A stretch of 64,000 nucleotides of DNA, taken from NCBI GenBank assembly GCA_017562135.1, contig QEYB01001312.1, forward strand, positions 372,001-436,000, given 5' to 3'. Under the pieces are notes generated by a model. That model saw nothing but the letters and a program-made list of their open reading frames with translations, searched no databases and was not told the origin of the DNA. A program made the position numbers and the translations under genes. This stretch comes from Dipylidium caninum. Taxonomy: Eukaryota > Platyhelminthes > Cestoda > Cyclophyllidea > Dipylidiidae. How positions within the stretch are numbered: the stretch's first letter is position 1; every line of letters starts with the position of its first letter. Below are positions 46,471 to 60,800 of the stretch, piece after piece.

Positions 46471-49400
46471 TTATTTCCTGTCGCGCGGCCGTTTCCCGAA
46501 AACGTCCCTGGCGACAGGGTGTCGCTGTGCGTCGAAATCAGGATCCGTAGCAAGGCGACGCGAAAGATGCTCGCACACATAGGCCCTGAATGCCTCCGAG
46601 ACGTGCTGAGGTGGCGGCTGTCTTAATTCAGACGCTGTGCTGTCGCCCGCCGTTGGCGGTACCGTTGAGGCCTCAGAAACCGGCGCCACTCCAACTGTCG
46701 GCCCCGCAGGGGATGCCGGGGGTGGCGAAAGAGACATTGCCTCCTTGAGAATGTTCATGAAGAGTTGGTTTGCTGAACAGGTTAGATTCTGTTTTCTCTC
46801 CAACATTACCTAGAGATGAATACACGAAAAAAAAAACGCTTAGCACTCCAATGCAGTGGAAAAGGCAACGCCTACCCGTGACGCCTCGGCATTCGCACAA
46901 GCACAGGGTAGCACGTGAAACGCGTGTTATTCATTGAATCACAACAACCGAGCCAGAGGAATATCGCAACCAGTGAGAGAATAACAAGCTAACGCATTAA
47001 GCACAATCTCCCTCTCAACCCGCCCCGGGAAGGCTATCATTAGCCCCCTCGTAGACCAGCCGCACCAGGATTGTTCACGTCGTGCTTCTACTGACATCCT
47101 ACTCGAGCGAAATAACGTTCGGGTCGTGGCGATGGAGCCCTCGAGGAGCGCGGCTAAGCGACCACCCCGAGTCTGTGTGAGTGTCATCTTGGCACTGCTT
47201 TAACAACACGGCACTTGGAGCAGTGGAAAGAGGAGGGCGGCGTCATCGGCACCCTCGGGCTAAACAAGTGCCGGCATTTGACGTCCGCTCTCTCTCCCTC
47301 CCTCCAGCCATCCTCTTCACTACTCTCCCCGTCTCAGGTCCACAACATCCCCCTTCTCTCTCTCTCTCTCTCTCGTCACCACCTGCAACGGGTGTGGACG
47401 CACTCCTCTTCTAAGGACCTTCGTACAGAATAGAAAATGGGTAGGCCAACCGCAATGTCGGCCGGCGGTCATGACATCTCTAAACAGACACTGACAAAAA
47501 CTTCGCATATATAAGGACAATCTTGAAAAGAGAATGACATATATTCACTTTCCCAGTTGTCTCTTCGTGCCCTTGTTACATTTTTGAGGGGAGATAAACG
47601 GGGTTGGTTCGAGTTACGAATTTCACACATACGTCAAGATGGACATTTCGTTGAAAGGCAAACCTATGAATCTACTGGCCCAAAGTCGTGAACAGTGACA
47701 TTCACTAACACAACCAGCGCAGACATTGCGGCTTAAATAAGGGGAGAATGCAAGGGAAAGTTATTTACCGAGGGGAACACAAACGAACGCGCACGCACAC
47801 AATATGGCGAATTCCTAGTCGAGTGAAAAAGAACCGGGGTGGTATATTATAGGGACCACTTGGGCGAGCAGGAATTTGTAGTTGTGCACAAAACTCACAC
47901 GATTGCCAGTAAACTAAGTGAGCACAATTCCGCGGCAAAAAACATTAGGTCACTTTATGACCGAGCCAGCCAAAGTGGCAGGAGTGTAAATGTGAATACC
48001 AAAGATAGAAGAATGTGTAACCGACAGTGATCCTATGTAAAAAGCGACAAGTAAAAGGCCTAAATCGGGCGCTTCAAAAGACGTCCGAGACGATGATTAA
48101 GCAGGACTTCCGAGAAGTAGGGAAGCCCTGTGGAGGACTCTGGCAAAAACTAGATATATCAAGCATTTCAAAACTAACTTTTCAAAAATTAACCTGATGA
48201 AGATGATAGAAGTCTGAGTGAAAAGGGCCTTTTTGGGCGATTTTCTGATAGAGGCGAGTCAAAAAGTTTATATTTGTAATACCACCTACCCGTCGGCGTT
48301 TGCTGGGCATACCAGCAATGTAAGCATCAGACAAACGTCGTGAGGTAGGCGGTTGGTCATCCGTTTCCGCTGCTCCTTCACTCGCTCCCCCACCTCCTGT
48401 GGCTCCCTCCACCGCCATTTGAGCCACATCTGATGCTACGAGAGCGGCCCATTCCCGTGGAAAAGCAGCAGGTGCGGACAACGATGACGGGGTGTGGTCC
48501 TCGGAGGACAGGCGCCACTCACTCAGAGCATTTGGTGCCAACGGATTAGTCGGCAGATTTGCTAGATCTGTGCGCCACTCGGGAAGCACTGTCGAGCTGC
48601 TGGTCCCGGCTACAGCTATGCTAGGGACAGTAGTGGCTGGCGCTCCAGCCGAGGTGGCCGCAACGGCAGCATTCGGCGGAGAATTCATCGAGGCATCTTC
48701 ATTAGCATCCATGTAAATTTCTGAAACGTCTGAGTCGTCTGCAATGTCAACCTACACACAAAAATAGGGGGTCAGGAGAGACGGTACTCGGGTTGAAATG
48801 TACAGACGACAGTTTTCCACCCTGAGATATCTCAATAGGTCCACTAAAATGACGTAAAGATTTCGACCATGGGGGTGGAAAAGAGTTCACCTCTGATGAA
48901 ATTCGAAAACTGTAAGAACGATTAATTTTACGACTAATCACCAGCATCTACAACACCTCGCACAGCTTCACACTGGGCCAAGATGCAGCCTCATAAGTTT
49001 GAATAAGATGGGAGACCTAGTCTTTGTGGCGAGAAAAAGTACACGTTACCGAAATCTGGATAGATCAGTTCACCATCATCGGAAGCCAAGTATGCACGAC
49101 TGTTTCGGGACTGTCTGGTCTTGCTGGCAGACTTTACGCCTACATACCTACCAAGCGCCTTCAGAGGTAACAGACTGTATGGTAGTAGAGTGAGTGAAGT
49201 TTATGCTGCTCAAGGCGTATAAATATAAGCAAAGTAGAAGAGCTGGACGGTAGATGATCAAAACATCAGGATACTGAGACGGGTAAAACAAAATACCCTT
49301 CAGAACAAAGATAAGCGATGGTGGATAAATTACGAAAGCTAAAATTCGCAAATAGCGCCTAAAAAGGCGTGCATCTAAGAAACAAATCCATGAATGCAAA

Positions 49401-52400
49401 AGGGCATTTCACAGGAAAAACTTACCTCTGCACCCGAGCCAGAAGAATGGGGAGGAGGAATATCAGAAGATGGCGCAGGTAACGGCCTAGTGACGAGGTA
49501 TGACTGCATTCGTTCTCGATTCTCGTTGAAGCTATCCACATCCCTGTTTAGGTACGCCGTGATTACAGAGTCCACACCCAAATGAATTAAAGCCATCGCC
49601 TCACGTTCCCTGCCATCTTGAAAGCGCAACAGAATAATAGACCAAAAAAAGAAGAGGGCCAATTGCAATTGTGGTAATATTTTTGCTTTTCTCTACACAG
49701 TGACTCGGCTGGCATTAGATGTTTGTCATATGCAAAAAACAAGGTTTATCGAACATTGGCGCTCCCCAGAAAGCCTATTTAAAAATTCCCACCCGTATTT
49801 AGTAAAAAGGGGATACGAGTCCGTGGTTTGAAGAATTTGTGGGTGAGAAAAAATCGGTCAATACTGAATGATGCCACGTCTACTTAACCGAGAACGCCTT
49901 CATAAACAGAGCAGGAGGCAGTGAAGTGCTGAGGGTTTTATAGGCTCTTTAGTCAATCCACATAGACGTGACAAGGCTGTTTTCGCACTCGAGTGCACTC
50001 GTTACAAGCGCACACTTAAAAACTTGTTCCAAACTGTGGGTTTCAAACAGTCCAACCGATATTACAATGAAAGGAGAAAGCGAAAAGAAATATTGTGACA
50101 ATATAATTAATATACTTTCCGTTCCTGAACGAAAAGACTTCAATAGACCTCGGTGGCTGCTTGGTGAAGAAGTAGAGCGTCTGCCAGTGATAATATGTCA
50201 AGTTTTAACGATGAACGGAAAGATTATGGACGGGTTAACTGTGACGAAAGTCATCGGACATTGGATCCTTATGATAACCAAAATCTATAGTGAGAAGAAC
50301 AAAATAACCTTCTAACCCTATTTGTTTAACTTCAAGATGGAAGAAAATTGCGCCTTATGCGCTTGGTTCTCTAAAAGTAGTCAATTGTACGAGTCTAAAT
50401 AACAATAAAACTTCGACACGCTGAAAAGAATTAATTGGTAGAATTAAAATTAGGGAAGTGTTAAAAACTACTAACGAAAACTTAGCAGTAAAGCATTCCA
50501 AACAGTAGGGCCAACAAGATCTGAAAACATTTGTGGAGTGTGTAAGCAGATAATCACGTCGCTCTCACAACCCCACGTATTACGAAGTTAACTTCGTGGC
50601 CATTTGCATAACAGTCAACCAACAAACAAGGCAGAGATCCAGATTCTGCACAAGCACACGCCTATTTTAAATGGTAAACGCGAGGATACACTTGTTTGTC
50701 ACGTGGTCGCCCATATCTGACATAAGGCTCAACGCTAACGTCAAGCCAGCCTACGCAAATTGCTAGATATTATTAGTGAATGACGTATGGGTGTGTACTA
50801 AAAACACAATTTATCCCTCGGGATGTGATCTATACGGCAGAGACATTTAAAACCTTTAGTGTGACGCATGTAGGACGCTAAGAGATGTTTTCAGTACGAT
50901 CTAGCTGACGAGAAATAAGAAAATTTACAGTAATTTTCCGAATAGAGGGAATCGAAGAAAGTTGAAAAGCGGGTACCAATTTAAAGGTCTTCTACGAACT
51001 AAAACAAGTGCGAAAGATTTGTTCCCATTAAAGAGGAATTTACGAGACTTCAACTTCAACGAGTGGGTCACCAAAGACGATATTACGAAGTAACCAATGA
51101 CAGAAATAAAAAAGTTAACGGAGACTCACCATGCAAAGTGTCATCAAAGCCTCTCAGCGCAGAGGTTACGGAGTCAAAAGGCATGACGTGGCCGAAGTTC
51201 ATCATCCTATTTGCTCTCGCATTTCCAGTCGAAGCAGAATCAGTAGCATTGGCCACACTGACGGAGTCCAGCCTGAGTCCCAAACGTTCCGCGGCACGTT
51301 GCACAAGCAGATCACAAAAGTCCAACAGTTCCACCATTATTGTTTCCAATGAGCTCAGCAAAATGGTCCCGAGGATTCCGTGAGAACCGGTGTCGCGCCA
51401 CAGGGGCAGTTGACGAGACAAACTATCCTAAAGAAACACGCCAAGCATGCCATTTCCTTGGTCTTGCACTACCAGCATCATTTACGCTACATTCCAATTT
51501 TGTCCGCTGACACTAATCCGTACGACGTAATATGTCGAGAAATCAGCGAGAAGAATAGATAGATGCAAGATTCAGTCAAGCGCATTGAGGAAGGGTGACT
51601 ATCGTGACACCCAGTAATATAAAAGTACAAGGAAATAGGCGGCTCACAACGATCGCTCAGTCTGTTGACAAGATTCACTTCTTACCGAAATGTTAAACCA
51701 TAATGGGAATGGATGTAATCGCATTAGTGAAAACAAGACTCTTTACTTGTAGTGCGGGCGTATACCCACCCTTTCTTCACGAGTTTTGAAAGCAGCCTCC
51801 TCCTAGATCTAAATAGTTTAGTCTTCAAAAATATAACCAATTGTACACTTACGAGGCTTACAAAAACGAGCTGTTAGAAAAAAAAACCACGTCATGTCAA
51901 ATAAACAATGACCTCAAATTGTAAAAGGAAAAATAAATAGGCTTCTTGAGGCTGGATCTACGAAGACTCCCAACAAAAGGGCCTTTGGAAAATCCATTGG
52001 CGCTAGACACTAATACCCCTTAGATTCTAAACTGGCCGAAATCAAAAAGTGATAATTAGTGATGTGAGGACAAAGTATCACCCACTTCCCACATAAAATG
52101 AATCGGAATGCGAAATGCTCCATGCATCTTCCATCTTCATTCCACATTCGAGGTTGAACCCGAACTATTCTAGTTTTCGCGATGACGAAGGTGTAAGAAT
52201 TGTCACAATGACCGGCAAAATTGACATTCAGTATGGAATAAAAAACAAACACGACCTCATGACCCCTCTCTCCACGTAGCCATTAATCACATTTCGATCT
52301 CCCATATCAAATAATATACTATGATGCCAAACAGATATTTTGTATCAAGACCTCCAAGAGACTGCTCGATATAAAACACTTACCGTCAAGAAGTTGTGTA

Positions 52401-55400
52401 GACTCCTACGAAGGTCCAAAGGAGCAACACCGAGGGGAGCCGCTAAAGATGTTACCCAAGCAACGATTTCGCGTTCAGGAGATTCATTGACGGCCTCGTC
52501 AGTGGAGTAATTATTGAGTAGTAGGTCAACCAACTCGGGTCGCACGTTATAATGGGTCGGTTCTAGGTTGCGTTCTAACATAGTTTGCACACTTGAGTTC
52601 ATTAGATCCACGACGTGGCGTACTGTGAGAACAGGATCAGCTTCCTCCCGTTCAGATGTCGCATTGTGCAGATTCTGTACCAGAGACACCATCACAGGAC
52701 GTATTCGCGAGAGATCTTCGCTACGGCTAGTAAAGGGAAAGTTGGCACCGCTCCGCCAACTGGCTAAATCCACATTTGCTGTAGAAAGCGAAAGGTAAAG
52801 ACGAGGCTTCGAAGTGTATGAATACGTCAAAGCCTCTTTAAGTATATGCACAACTACTTGGTAATGCCATACTTCGTCGTCAAAAGTTTTTGGATGAGGG
52901 ATACTGTTTTCGCTGTCACCTACTAATACGCAAATTCATATACCCACAACTGTGGTACCTTAAATCCGGACTTTTATAACACAGCCATCACTCCCAAAAT
53001 CACCCCAATGACTCTTGAGTGCAGAATGCACAATGTTTAAAACCCGAACTCAGGTGCACACAAAGTGAAATACCAGAGAAAACATTTCAAGTTGCAACTA
53101 ACCGAGATTGGACACAAGTGCCCATTAGTAAGCGAAGTCAAAAACATGCACGGAATTGCTGATAAGAAAAAGTGTACAAATGGGTGCCATAACAAGTGCC
53201 TTACAAATCTTACAAATAATGAAGTTAAGGTCGGTCTGGATGATGAACATTTTTGTTCAACCGTGCATAAACAAAGGATTGTAGGGTTCAAGTGGTCCAG
53301 TCTCTTTCGCCCACATCATTGGTGCTCACACACTTCAGGAATAAAATCAAGAATATTCTTACGCATCGATTCTGGCGAAGTCTGGTCTCGGGCCAGTTCG
53401 ACAATAAAGGACCACATTGACCGAATGAGACTGTCGATCAGGAGAGAAGGAAGCATAGTGAGGCGAACACCTGATTCTGAAGGCGATGTATTAGCCGTCG
53501 TACTACTGCCACTCGTCGGTTGGAATACAAATTGGGGCGCTATGGGATAAAGGAGTGAAAACAAATAGTGAGATTTAGTATAATTGTGCGCAATGAAGTG
53601 GAAAAAAGACAAAAAGCTTTCTGGTTCATTTGGGTGAGACGATCAAGTGTTAAATGTTTCCCAAACCAAATATTCAATCATGGCAACTCAAACACATAAA
53701 AACGTACGCGGAATGAACTGGATCCCTCCGCCTTGGGGATTATTAATGATCCAGGTAAAGGGCCCCAATGTCGTAGAGCCAGAAGTGGTGGATGCCGTAG
53801 TTGTGGCGGCTGCGCCCAAACCTGAACCGATTCCGTGGGCTACAAGTTGCGTCAGTTGCGTGGTGACATCCCCAATAGCCCTGTTGAAGAAATCCGTGTT
53901 AACGCCGTTGGGGTTCACCGCCGAGGCAATTGAACGCAAAAGATTCTAGTAGGGAGGATATATAGATGCGTTTGTAAAAGAGAAATATTGAGAAATATCA
54001 AAAAAGATCGCATTATGTATATGATACAAGCTTAACTCACCTGTGAATTATTAGGCGACGCAGCCGATGAGGAAACAGCGGTGGGGGCCGAATTAACATC
54101 AATTTGAGGCCCAGCCGACCGACCCCGACGCGAGGCAGTGCCAACAGTTGATTGTCTGCGAGATGTGGAGGCGCCGACCCCGGCGGTGGGGCCAACGTAA
54201 GAGCGTCTGCGACGGATAGGAAGATGGATGGCATTTGCATTGGTGCCGGAGAAGTGGCGCGAATTGCAAGGCAAGAAGGTATCACTATGACGATTCGGTA
54301 AGAGACCGGTGAGCAGAGGCGCGGCTGGACGCCGTGAATTACCCGAAGACGCGGTGTTTCGCACGCGCGGTCGTGGGGCTCTTGGGCTGGAGGATTGTCC
54401 TTCCCCCTGCTGCGGTCGTCGTTGCTGTTGTGACTGGTGTTGTGTTCGAGGTTGTGACATGACACGAGACGATATAGAATCGATAAGGTGGTCGAGAACA
54501 GTGGACTGAGCAGTGCGCCATACCGGAGTTTCAATCACGACGGCAGTGGGTATGTTCATACTACTGCCCTGAGTTTCGGTTTCAGAAGGAGCTAAAGATA
54601 AGGGGAGAATGTACAGATAGAACTAGAAATGTCTGCAAGTAGACAGATTTGAATAGATCAAGAAATCGCATACGAAGTAATACCGTTCGATAAAACAGAT
54701 CATTAGGTGTTGGTGAGACACAAAAACTATGCCAACGAATGAAAATTTATTTCAAATTTACTCTTGGAAAAGCAGAGAATAAAACACCATAGCAAGGTAG
54801 TTTTCAAGATCTTGGCGATATGTAGCAAGTCTTATAAAGGATACGGCGTTAATTCTGCATGTTTACACCATTGCGGGTAAGCAAAGTCGTGGTCAAATAT
54901 AAGAAATCCCCACGTGTGAAACGCTTTTTGAAGGCGGAGTCAACAGTGCAACAAATATCATATGCGACTTAAGAAAGCTCCAAGCATTAGAAGGACAAAT
55001 GTCATACCCGCAGCTGATTCCTCACCAGCATCAGACGCAGCAGAAGCGGGAGGATTAGCTGACTGGCTTCTCCGCCTACTATAGAGATTACTAGTGAGAC
55101 ATTCTGAGCTTATATGTAAGGTTCATAAAAACACAACAAAACTCGCCCCCGAGTCCCTTCATTTTCCCCACGAGACAGGTTGACCACTGGTCTGGCTATG
55201 GTGACCACCGTTGGCTCGATATTGATGTGCGCGTAAAGGATTGACGAGTCCGGTTCATTAATTACCAAATAGCGATTTTGATAGTCCCTATTCGCGGAAG
55301 CAGAACTTGTCTGGGTTCCCACTGTGGGAACAGATGATGAAGATGGTGGGGGAACACCAGAAGCACTAACAGTGGTCGAATTATCCGTCGGTGGACTGGT

Positions 55401-56705
55401 TGAAATAACGTAGAAGTCGGAGAGAAGGTGAGCATGTGAGCGTGAAGATGCAGAAGAGCACTAACTTGATTGAAAAACTAAAAAGTACAAACAGGATTGA
55501 GTTGTGCAGGGGTTGTAAAGGATGAGGTTAAATTCAAGCAGCCATACTCCATATGACCATTCAATGTTTGTCGTGGAATCATTCGTATCCATTGGCTCTT
55601 GCTTCCGTTCCTCCACCGTAGGCGCAGACGAGGACTCGATAGCAACTCCAGCAATAAGTTGAGAAGGAGTATCAGCGGTGGGTACTCCATCACCGGAGGC
55701 ATCTTCTACAACTCCTTCAGAAGTCGAAGTCCGAGTTCTAAGGTCATGCTCACTACGCAACATTGCTTCCCAGCGGTCCATATGAGGCTCTAACCTCTGC
55801 CACAATCGCCTTTGTTCAGCCAACATATCAGCGAGACGTTGAAAGTTGAGCGGCGAAGTTGTACGTTGTGAACTCGGCGAAGCTGATGGCGAATTTTCAG
55901 GCCCAGTAGTGGCCGAAGCAGTTGAATTCTGTTCGTCCGTACTAGCAGACGAAGTCGGTGTGATTACCACTGATGAACTACCACCTTCGATTGCATTTAA
56001 TAACTGTGTCGATTGGAGTTGCAGTTGGCGAAATTGGTTATTACACATCTCCCCAAATGGAATATTAACCTCGATGTCGATGTTTCCACTGTTATCCGAT
56101 TGCATAAAAACCGCGCTACAATAAAGCAGTTATTTACCGCGAAAAGGACTAGCTTACTTGCCAGGTGGGGCAAAATTTGGCATAGCGGACAGGATTGAAC
56201 TCATAGTTTGCCGAAAATTCATGAAATTCGGTGCGGTAAAAGAGGGCTGTTGTTGTTGAGAGCCACTAGGGCCCGAAGAAGAAGAGGCAGTTGGTTGGTT
56301 TAGTTGGGGTGGTGGTCTAGGTACCAAGTGAATTGTGTTGGATGCAACACCTAAAAAGAGATTAGCACTTCTAAATTATGAAAATCAGCAACGAAACCCG
56401 AGAGAACTTTCTCGAAATGACCACAAACGCACAAAAAATGTTGAATAAAATTACCACAATCTTTCAGTTTTCTGTCATCAATAAGTACTTTTCCTTGAAA
56501 GATCAATCGCTGCCTTTCAATTGGGATACTCTTAAAAGAAATAAACTAAAGCCAAAACGCACCATCTCCTCTGTGATCCTTTGTTTGAAAGCTCCTACTG
56601 TGAAATCCTGTAAAATCAAGTAAAGATAAAATTAAAGATTACATCGTCTTCAATTTGGAACGTTCTAGAGCAGCCCTCCAGGGTTTTCACACACACTTCA
56701 AACAT
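46471..56705 (-). CDS. BAG6: BAG6 / Scythe / BAT3 protein-triage chaperone (15 exons)
   Basis: Chaperone of the BAG6-UBL4A-GET4 complex that hands tail-anchored proteins to targeting and mislocalised proteins to ubiquitination. Exons from the ATG: 56705-56643, 56607-56563, 56530-56455, 56350-56158, 56115 to about 55489, 55395 to about 55135, 55078-55008, 54591-54041, 53945-53708, 53539-53330, 52853-52384, 51427-51130, 49616-49426, 48751-48290, 46809-46471. About 1365 residues. The first four exons encode an N-terminal ubiquitin-like domain (VKTLEGCSRTFQIEDD, IPIERQRLIFQGKVLIDD, NTIHLVPRPPPQ). Next come Pro/Gln/Ser-rich linkers, WQRLEPHMDRWEAMLRSE, helical middle exons, the nuclear-signal region LSDAYIAGMPSKRRR and the C-terminal EAFRAYVCEHLSRRLATDPD. 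LSDAY.(S/A)GMP.KRR is diagnostic for BAG6. The 3' ends of exons 5 and 6 rest on weak donors. UBL introns are only 35 and 32 bp. Confidence 0.93.
46810..48289. other. Last BAG6 intron
   Basis: Phase-0 intron of 1480 bp. It contains a (CT)n run at about 47358-47374. The frame of exon 48751-48290 stays open for a further 36 codons past the donor used here, to 48182. Confidence 0.75.
49617..51129. other. BAG6 intron, 1513 bp
   Basis: AT-rich, phase 1, between the exons at 51130-51427 and 49426-49616. No exon or repeat recognised. Confidence 0.75.
51428..52383. other. BAG6 intron, 956 bp
   Basis: AT-rich, phase 0, donor gtaagt at the 52384 end. Nothing recognisable inside. Confidence 0.75.
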
Positions 56706-57716
56706 GCTTGCTTCGGACAGGTAGGGAATTTGCCAAAGAGGTAAACTGAATCCGCCTAGAAGGCCACAACTACAGAGCGAACGTCGTCATAAAATTTGAT
56801 CCAAGCGGAACCATGCAACTTTATACATACATAGTAAAACAATAGAACGTCTTTTGTATAATACATACTATTTCACACATGCTTCAGCAAAATATAATAC
56901 CAGCCCATATTTCTTACTGTTAAGTTTGGTTCGCATAAATGCAATATTTTTGGACCATCTCGCCGCGAATTTTCTCTTTTGGAAAAAGGCGATATTCGCA
57001 GAAATTAAATAAATATTCCTCATGCTAAATATCGACGAATGCTTTACAAAAATACTATACGACGAGTGTTTATCTACCCAGCGACTTTGTCATTCCCAAC
57101 AATTTTGTTTGGAAATCTGAGCGTATGACAGCGTCGAGTGCCTATGAAATAATGCTTAATAATAACAGCTGCTGAAGGTTATGAATGTTGAGAGATCGGG
57201 GTTGAGTTAAGCGAAGACCGCAAGTTTGACTAAATTACTCTTACTCAAATCAAGTAGTTTATGTTAACTTATTTTACAGTGATTAAAACTAAGGTACAGG
57301 CCAACCTAATGTATTTTCGAAAACATTATGTAATGTCGCTTCGTCATTACTATTCGATTGAATAACCGTGACCTCTGAGTGATTTGATTCATGTATCAGT
57401 TCTCATCACGTTTTAAATGCCATCTTCCTCCAGGTTAAAGAGTACTGATGGTTAGAACTCTTAAATAAAATGGGAATCCGGTCTACACTAATTATAATTT
57501 CTATCAATGGCTTTTAGTAGCTATCTGCTACAAAAAGGAATAAATTTCTTAGAGACACCACAGTTTGCACATCTATTTCATGTTTCATAAAAGCCTTGTC
57601 GATTTACTTTTGTGTTTACAGTTTAATCCACACTTCATCTTCTCTCTATCATTTCGAAGCACAAAATGAATACATTATTTGCCTGCAAAGAGGAGAACTG
57701 CTTATTCTCCCCCTCT
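56706..57716. other. AT-rich region upstream of BAG6
   Basis: Presumed 5' flank and promoter of BAG6. No coding exon is seen. A minus-strand ATTAAA at 57620-57626 could serve a gene ending near 57717. Confidence 0.5.
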
Positions 57717-57862
57717 TTAGTTACTGATGTCCTCCGGTAGATTGAGTTGACTCAGTTGCGCCTCCACGCCTCCCCGACGGGAGCGTCTCTTTCCGGCGCC
57801 GAGGGAGTGCTGCACGCCGTTCTCCGCGGTACGTTGTGCCACTGCAGGCAGCGGAACAACTC
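57717..57862 (-). CDS. Possible last exon of an unrecognised minus-strand gene
   Basis: A good acceptor (pyrimidine tract and ccccag) precedes a minus-strand frame encoding PAVAQRTAENGVQHSLGAG, an Arg-rich patch and a C-terminus ending LSQLNLPEDISN, then TAA. An ATTAAA lies about 90 bp downstream. The exon sits exactly where the sequence changes from AT-rich to GC-rich. No upstream partner exon was identified and another frame is also open, so this is tentative. Confidence 0.22.
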
Positions 57863-60800
57863 CTGGGGCGTAGGGGAGAGGAGGAAGGCAGGAGGCGAGG
57901 CGCAGATGTCATGCGGTGGGAAGAGTTGATGGCCGCCGCAGGCCGTGGAGTTGCCACATCAGAGGCGAATGGGACCATTAACCTGCCACCCCTTTGATCA
58001 ATCGCGCAGAATGTGACGTGTTCAAAAGGAAAAAGGGGTGAGCGACTTCTTTAATGTGGCCGATTTCCCCTTACTTGGTTTGGCACTTCTCACCCGACTA
58101 ACCGGGGTTCCCGGTCTCTTCTGAGGCCTCACAGCTTTGCAGGAGCACCTTCCGATGGAAACAGTTGTCCGCTGCCTTGGGACACGAAAAGACATGCGGC
58201 TGCTCGGAGGTTCCTTTTCACGGTGTGTGGACCCCGCAGAAGCTCCCGCGTTTGGCCTTGCCGGGCGGGCCGAGGACCTGTTCTTCACTGCAAACCACGA
58301 AAGTGAATAGACACAGATTCGGCATGAGCGCCCAAAAAGCACTGAAGCCCCAAATTGTCGCGTGTGAAGCACTTCCGCCAGAGACATTCTACATGCAGTC
58401 TTCGTGGACAAGGACGACTTGCGGCGCTGCTGGGCCAAGAGGAAAAAAGCAAACGTTTGGCGTTAACGGACCCGACTTGATTATCTTTCGGGCCGACCTC
58501 GCAGCGTTGATGCTGCGGACATCTGAACCGGATGGGAAAGAGCCCTTCCGTCGGCGGCCCAGGCCCCTGTCGGAGGATGCGTTCGCTGGGTGTTTCGCCC
58601 TAGCAACGCAGGCGTCTTTCCAACACACAACATCGTCGTCGGGGAGGACTCGAATAATGCATCGGGATTAATAGCATCGCACCGCACCTAACGTACGGCG
58701 CAGTGGAGCCGCTTTCTTTAGAGATTTGCAGTATGTAACTCGATAGGCGAAATGTGAAGTCAATGCCCAAATTTGGACAGTGTACTTAGGGAGGAGGTTT
58801 TCGCCCGAGGCAAAGAAGCGGTACTGAGTTTGAGCACCCAGAGGCGGGGCAGTTGCGGTGTGAGGGACCGCCGCTGGACGCAGTGCCCGAGAATGGCCTG
58901 TTGTCCCAAAGCCGCAGTTGACAGGTCCGCATTTCTCAAGCACAAATTTGTCCCACCTGGAAAGAAATGTTGCGTTTGTATCTAGGGGCAAATAACAATG
59001 GCACCACAGCCCCCAATTAATGTGCGCCTCAGCCCACAGGCATAGAGGAGGAGGAGGGGCAGCCAGTTGGCTGGCGAAGTGTCTGGGAGTCCCGAAGTGA
59101 GTCTCCGCCCGGCTTCACAGTTGTTACTTTTCCTCCGGGCTTTTTTCCCAGTGCCGTTCGCCTGTGGATGCCGGCGGTGAGGAAGCAGCTCATCGGACAT
59201 AAGCTGGGGTCGTTGTTCCGCTTGGTTTGCGAGGCGCTCACGAGCAGAATGCGCCGTTAACGCTGTCCGTCCCGGGGACCACTGCCCGCCGTCCTCCGAC
59301 CTTCTGGAGCGCCCGTCCTCGCGTCCATCACGCAAGGCGTGTTTCCGAGGTGGTCGACTATCGAAAACATGCTGACGCCGCGGGGAAACATGCGCCGTCG
59401 TTTCAGCGAAGCGCGTTCCACTGCCCGAGATGAAGTGGCCCGAGGCGATAGGATCTAGATTAACCTTAGGGGGAGTTTTATCTACCTCGAAGTGGCCATT
59501 TCGAATTAACGGAGGCTGCACGCAGTCCGTGGCCCAGCCTCCGCCCCCAAGACGCCCCTTGTCAAGAGGCGGCCGAGTGAACCGTCGCATTTGGCGCCCA
59601 GTGTTCGTCCTCCCCGTGGTCGCAGTCGCAGGACATCGGCGGGCCTGAGTGATGGCACGCGAAAGGCATGCCGCAGCCTGTTAACGCTGCCAGGCTCATC
59701 CGTTCCCCTTGTGGCAGTTTGCCATTGAAGGCCTTCCTCGCCTCGCTCGCCTCGCCTCGCCTCTCCTGAACCACAGTGCCGGAGCGTGAGGAAACGAATC
59801 CACGCCCCGACGAAATCTCCAGCTTCGAAGGCGTGCAGTGGGGAAAGAAGGGCACCCCAGACCCTCCATCGCGGCTCGACGGAACTCAGTGGAGTTCAAC
59901 CTCGCCGGTCTCCCTCGACGCGTGACAGATCGCGACGGACAAAAAGGTGAAAATTGCTGGGGACTTGAAAATCTCACCACCATGTCCACTTCGGGCATTG
60001 CAGTCCTGACACAGCCCCTCGCGTCGGTCAAGTCCCGCAGGTGAGAAATGGAAGGGTGTTGACAGTGTGGCACTGACCTGAGCTCCACTTCCCACAAAAC
60101 CACCAAACGTTGACAACTTCTTCATCCGCCGCGAAGGCGGTCACCGTGTGTCCGGAGCTGCCTCAAAGTTGTTCCATCCTAAAGAACCTCAAGTAGTTGG
60201 TCCACCAGCGCGACAAGTCCCCGGCTGACCGATTCGGTGCTGAAACTCCAATTGATACGTTTTAAAATCTTGGACACTGCGAGGGCGACTTCGGGGAGCC
60301 GGAGAGAGCGGCAGCGACGATTGCAATGGGGAGAAGACGTCTTTTCGCGGCCGGGCGGGGCTCGGACGCCTTGACCGCACGGCTGGCGGGGTCTCCTCGC
60401 TTTCAGTGAACCGGCCTGCGGCGCGCACCTTCTTCCGTTGGGGTGACGCCCACACAAAATTCGGGTTTGGCGGCGACTTCTTTTTTCTTTCCACCTCTCT
60501 GCCGTCCCGACCGCCTCTGCCTCTTGCCCCTCGCTGGCGGGCAGGCAGCACGTAAACAGTTTGGCGATGAATTGGCGATGTAGGGAAAGTGGGCCCTCGC
60601 TGCCTCCTCGCCATCCCGCCCCGCCCGCCCCGTCCGCCCCTCCGCCCCCCAATCCTCTTCGCCACGCCTGTAATGGGATATCGGTTTAAAAGGCCTCATG
60701 GCTCCTTCCTTTTTCCCCACAGCCGACACGCCGAGTGACCCTACGGACACGTCTGGCAAGCCAGTAAACCAAGTATTTCTTCAAACGCGATTAATCAGCC

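Noticed and set aside
60179..60665. Two overlapping minus-strand frames of about 158 codons
   Set aside because: Both frames are open at once over the same GC-rich bases, which signals composition and not coding selection; no domain recognised.
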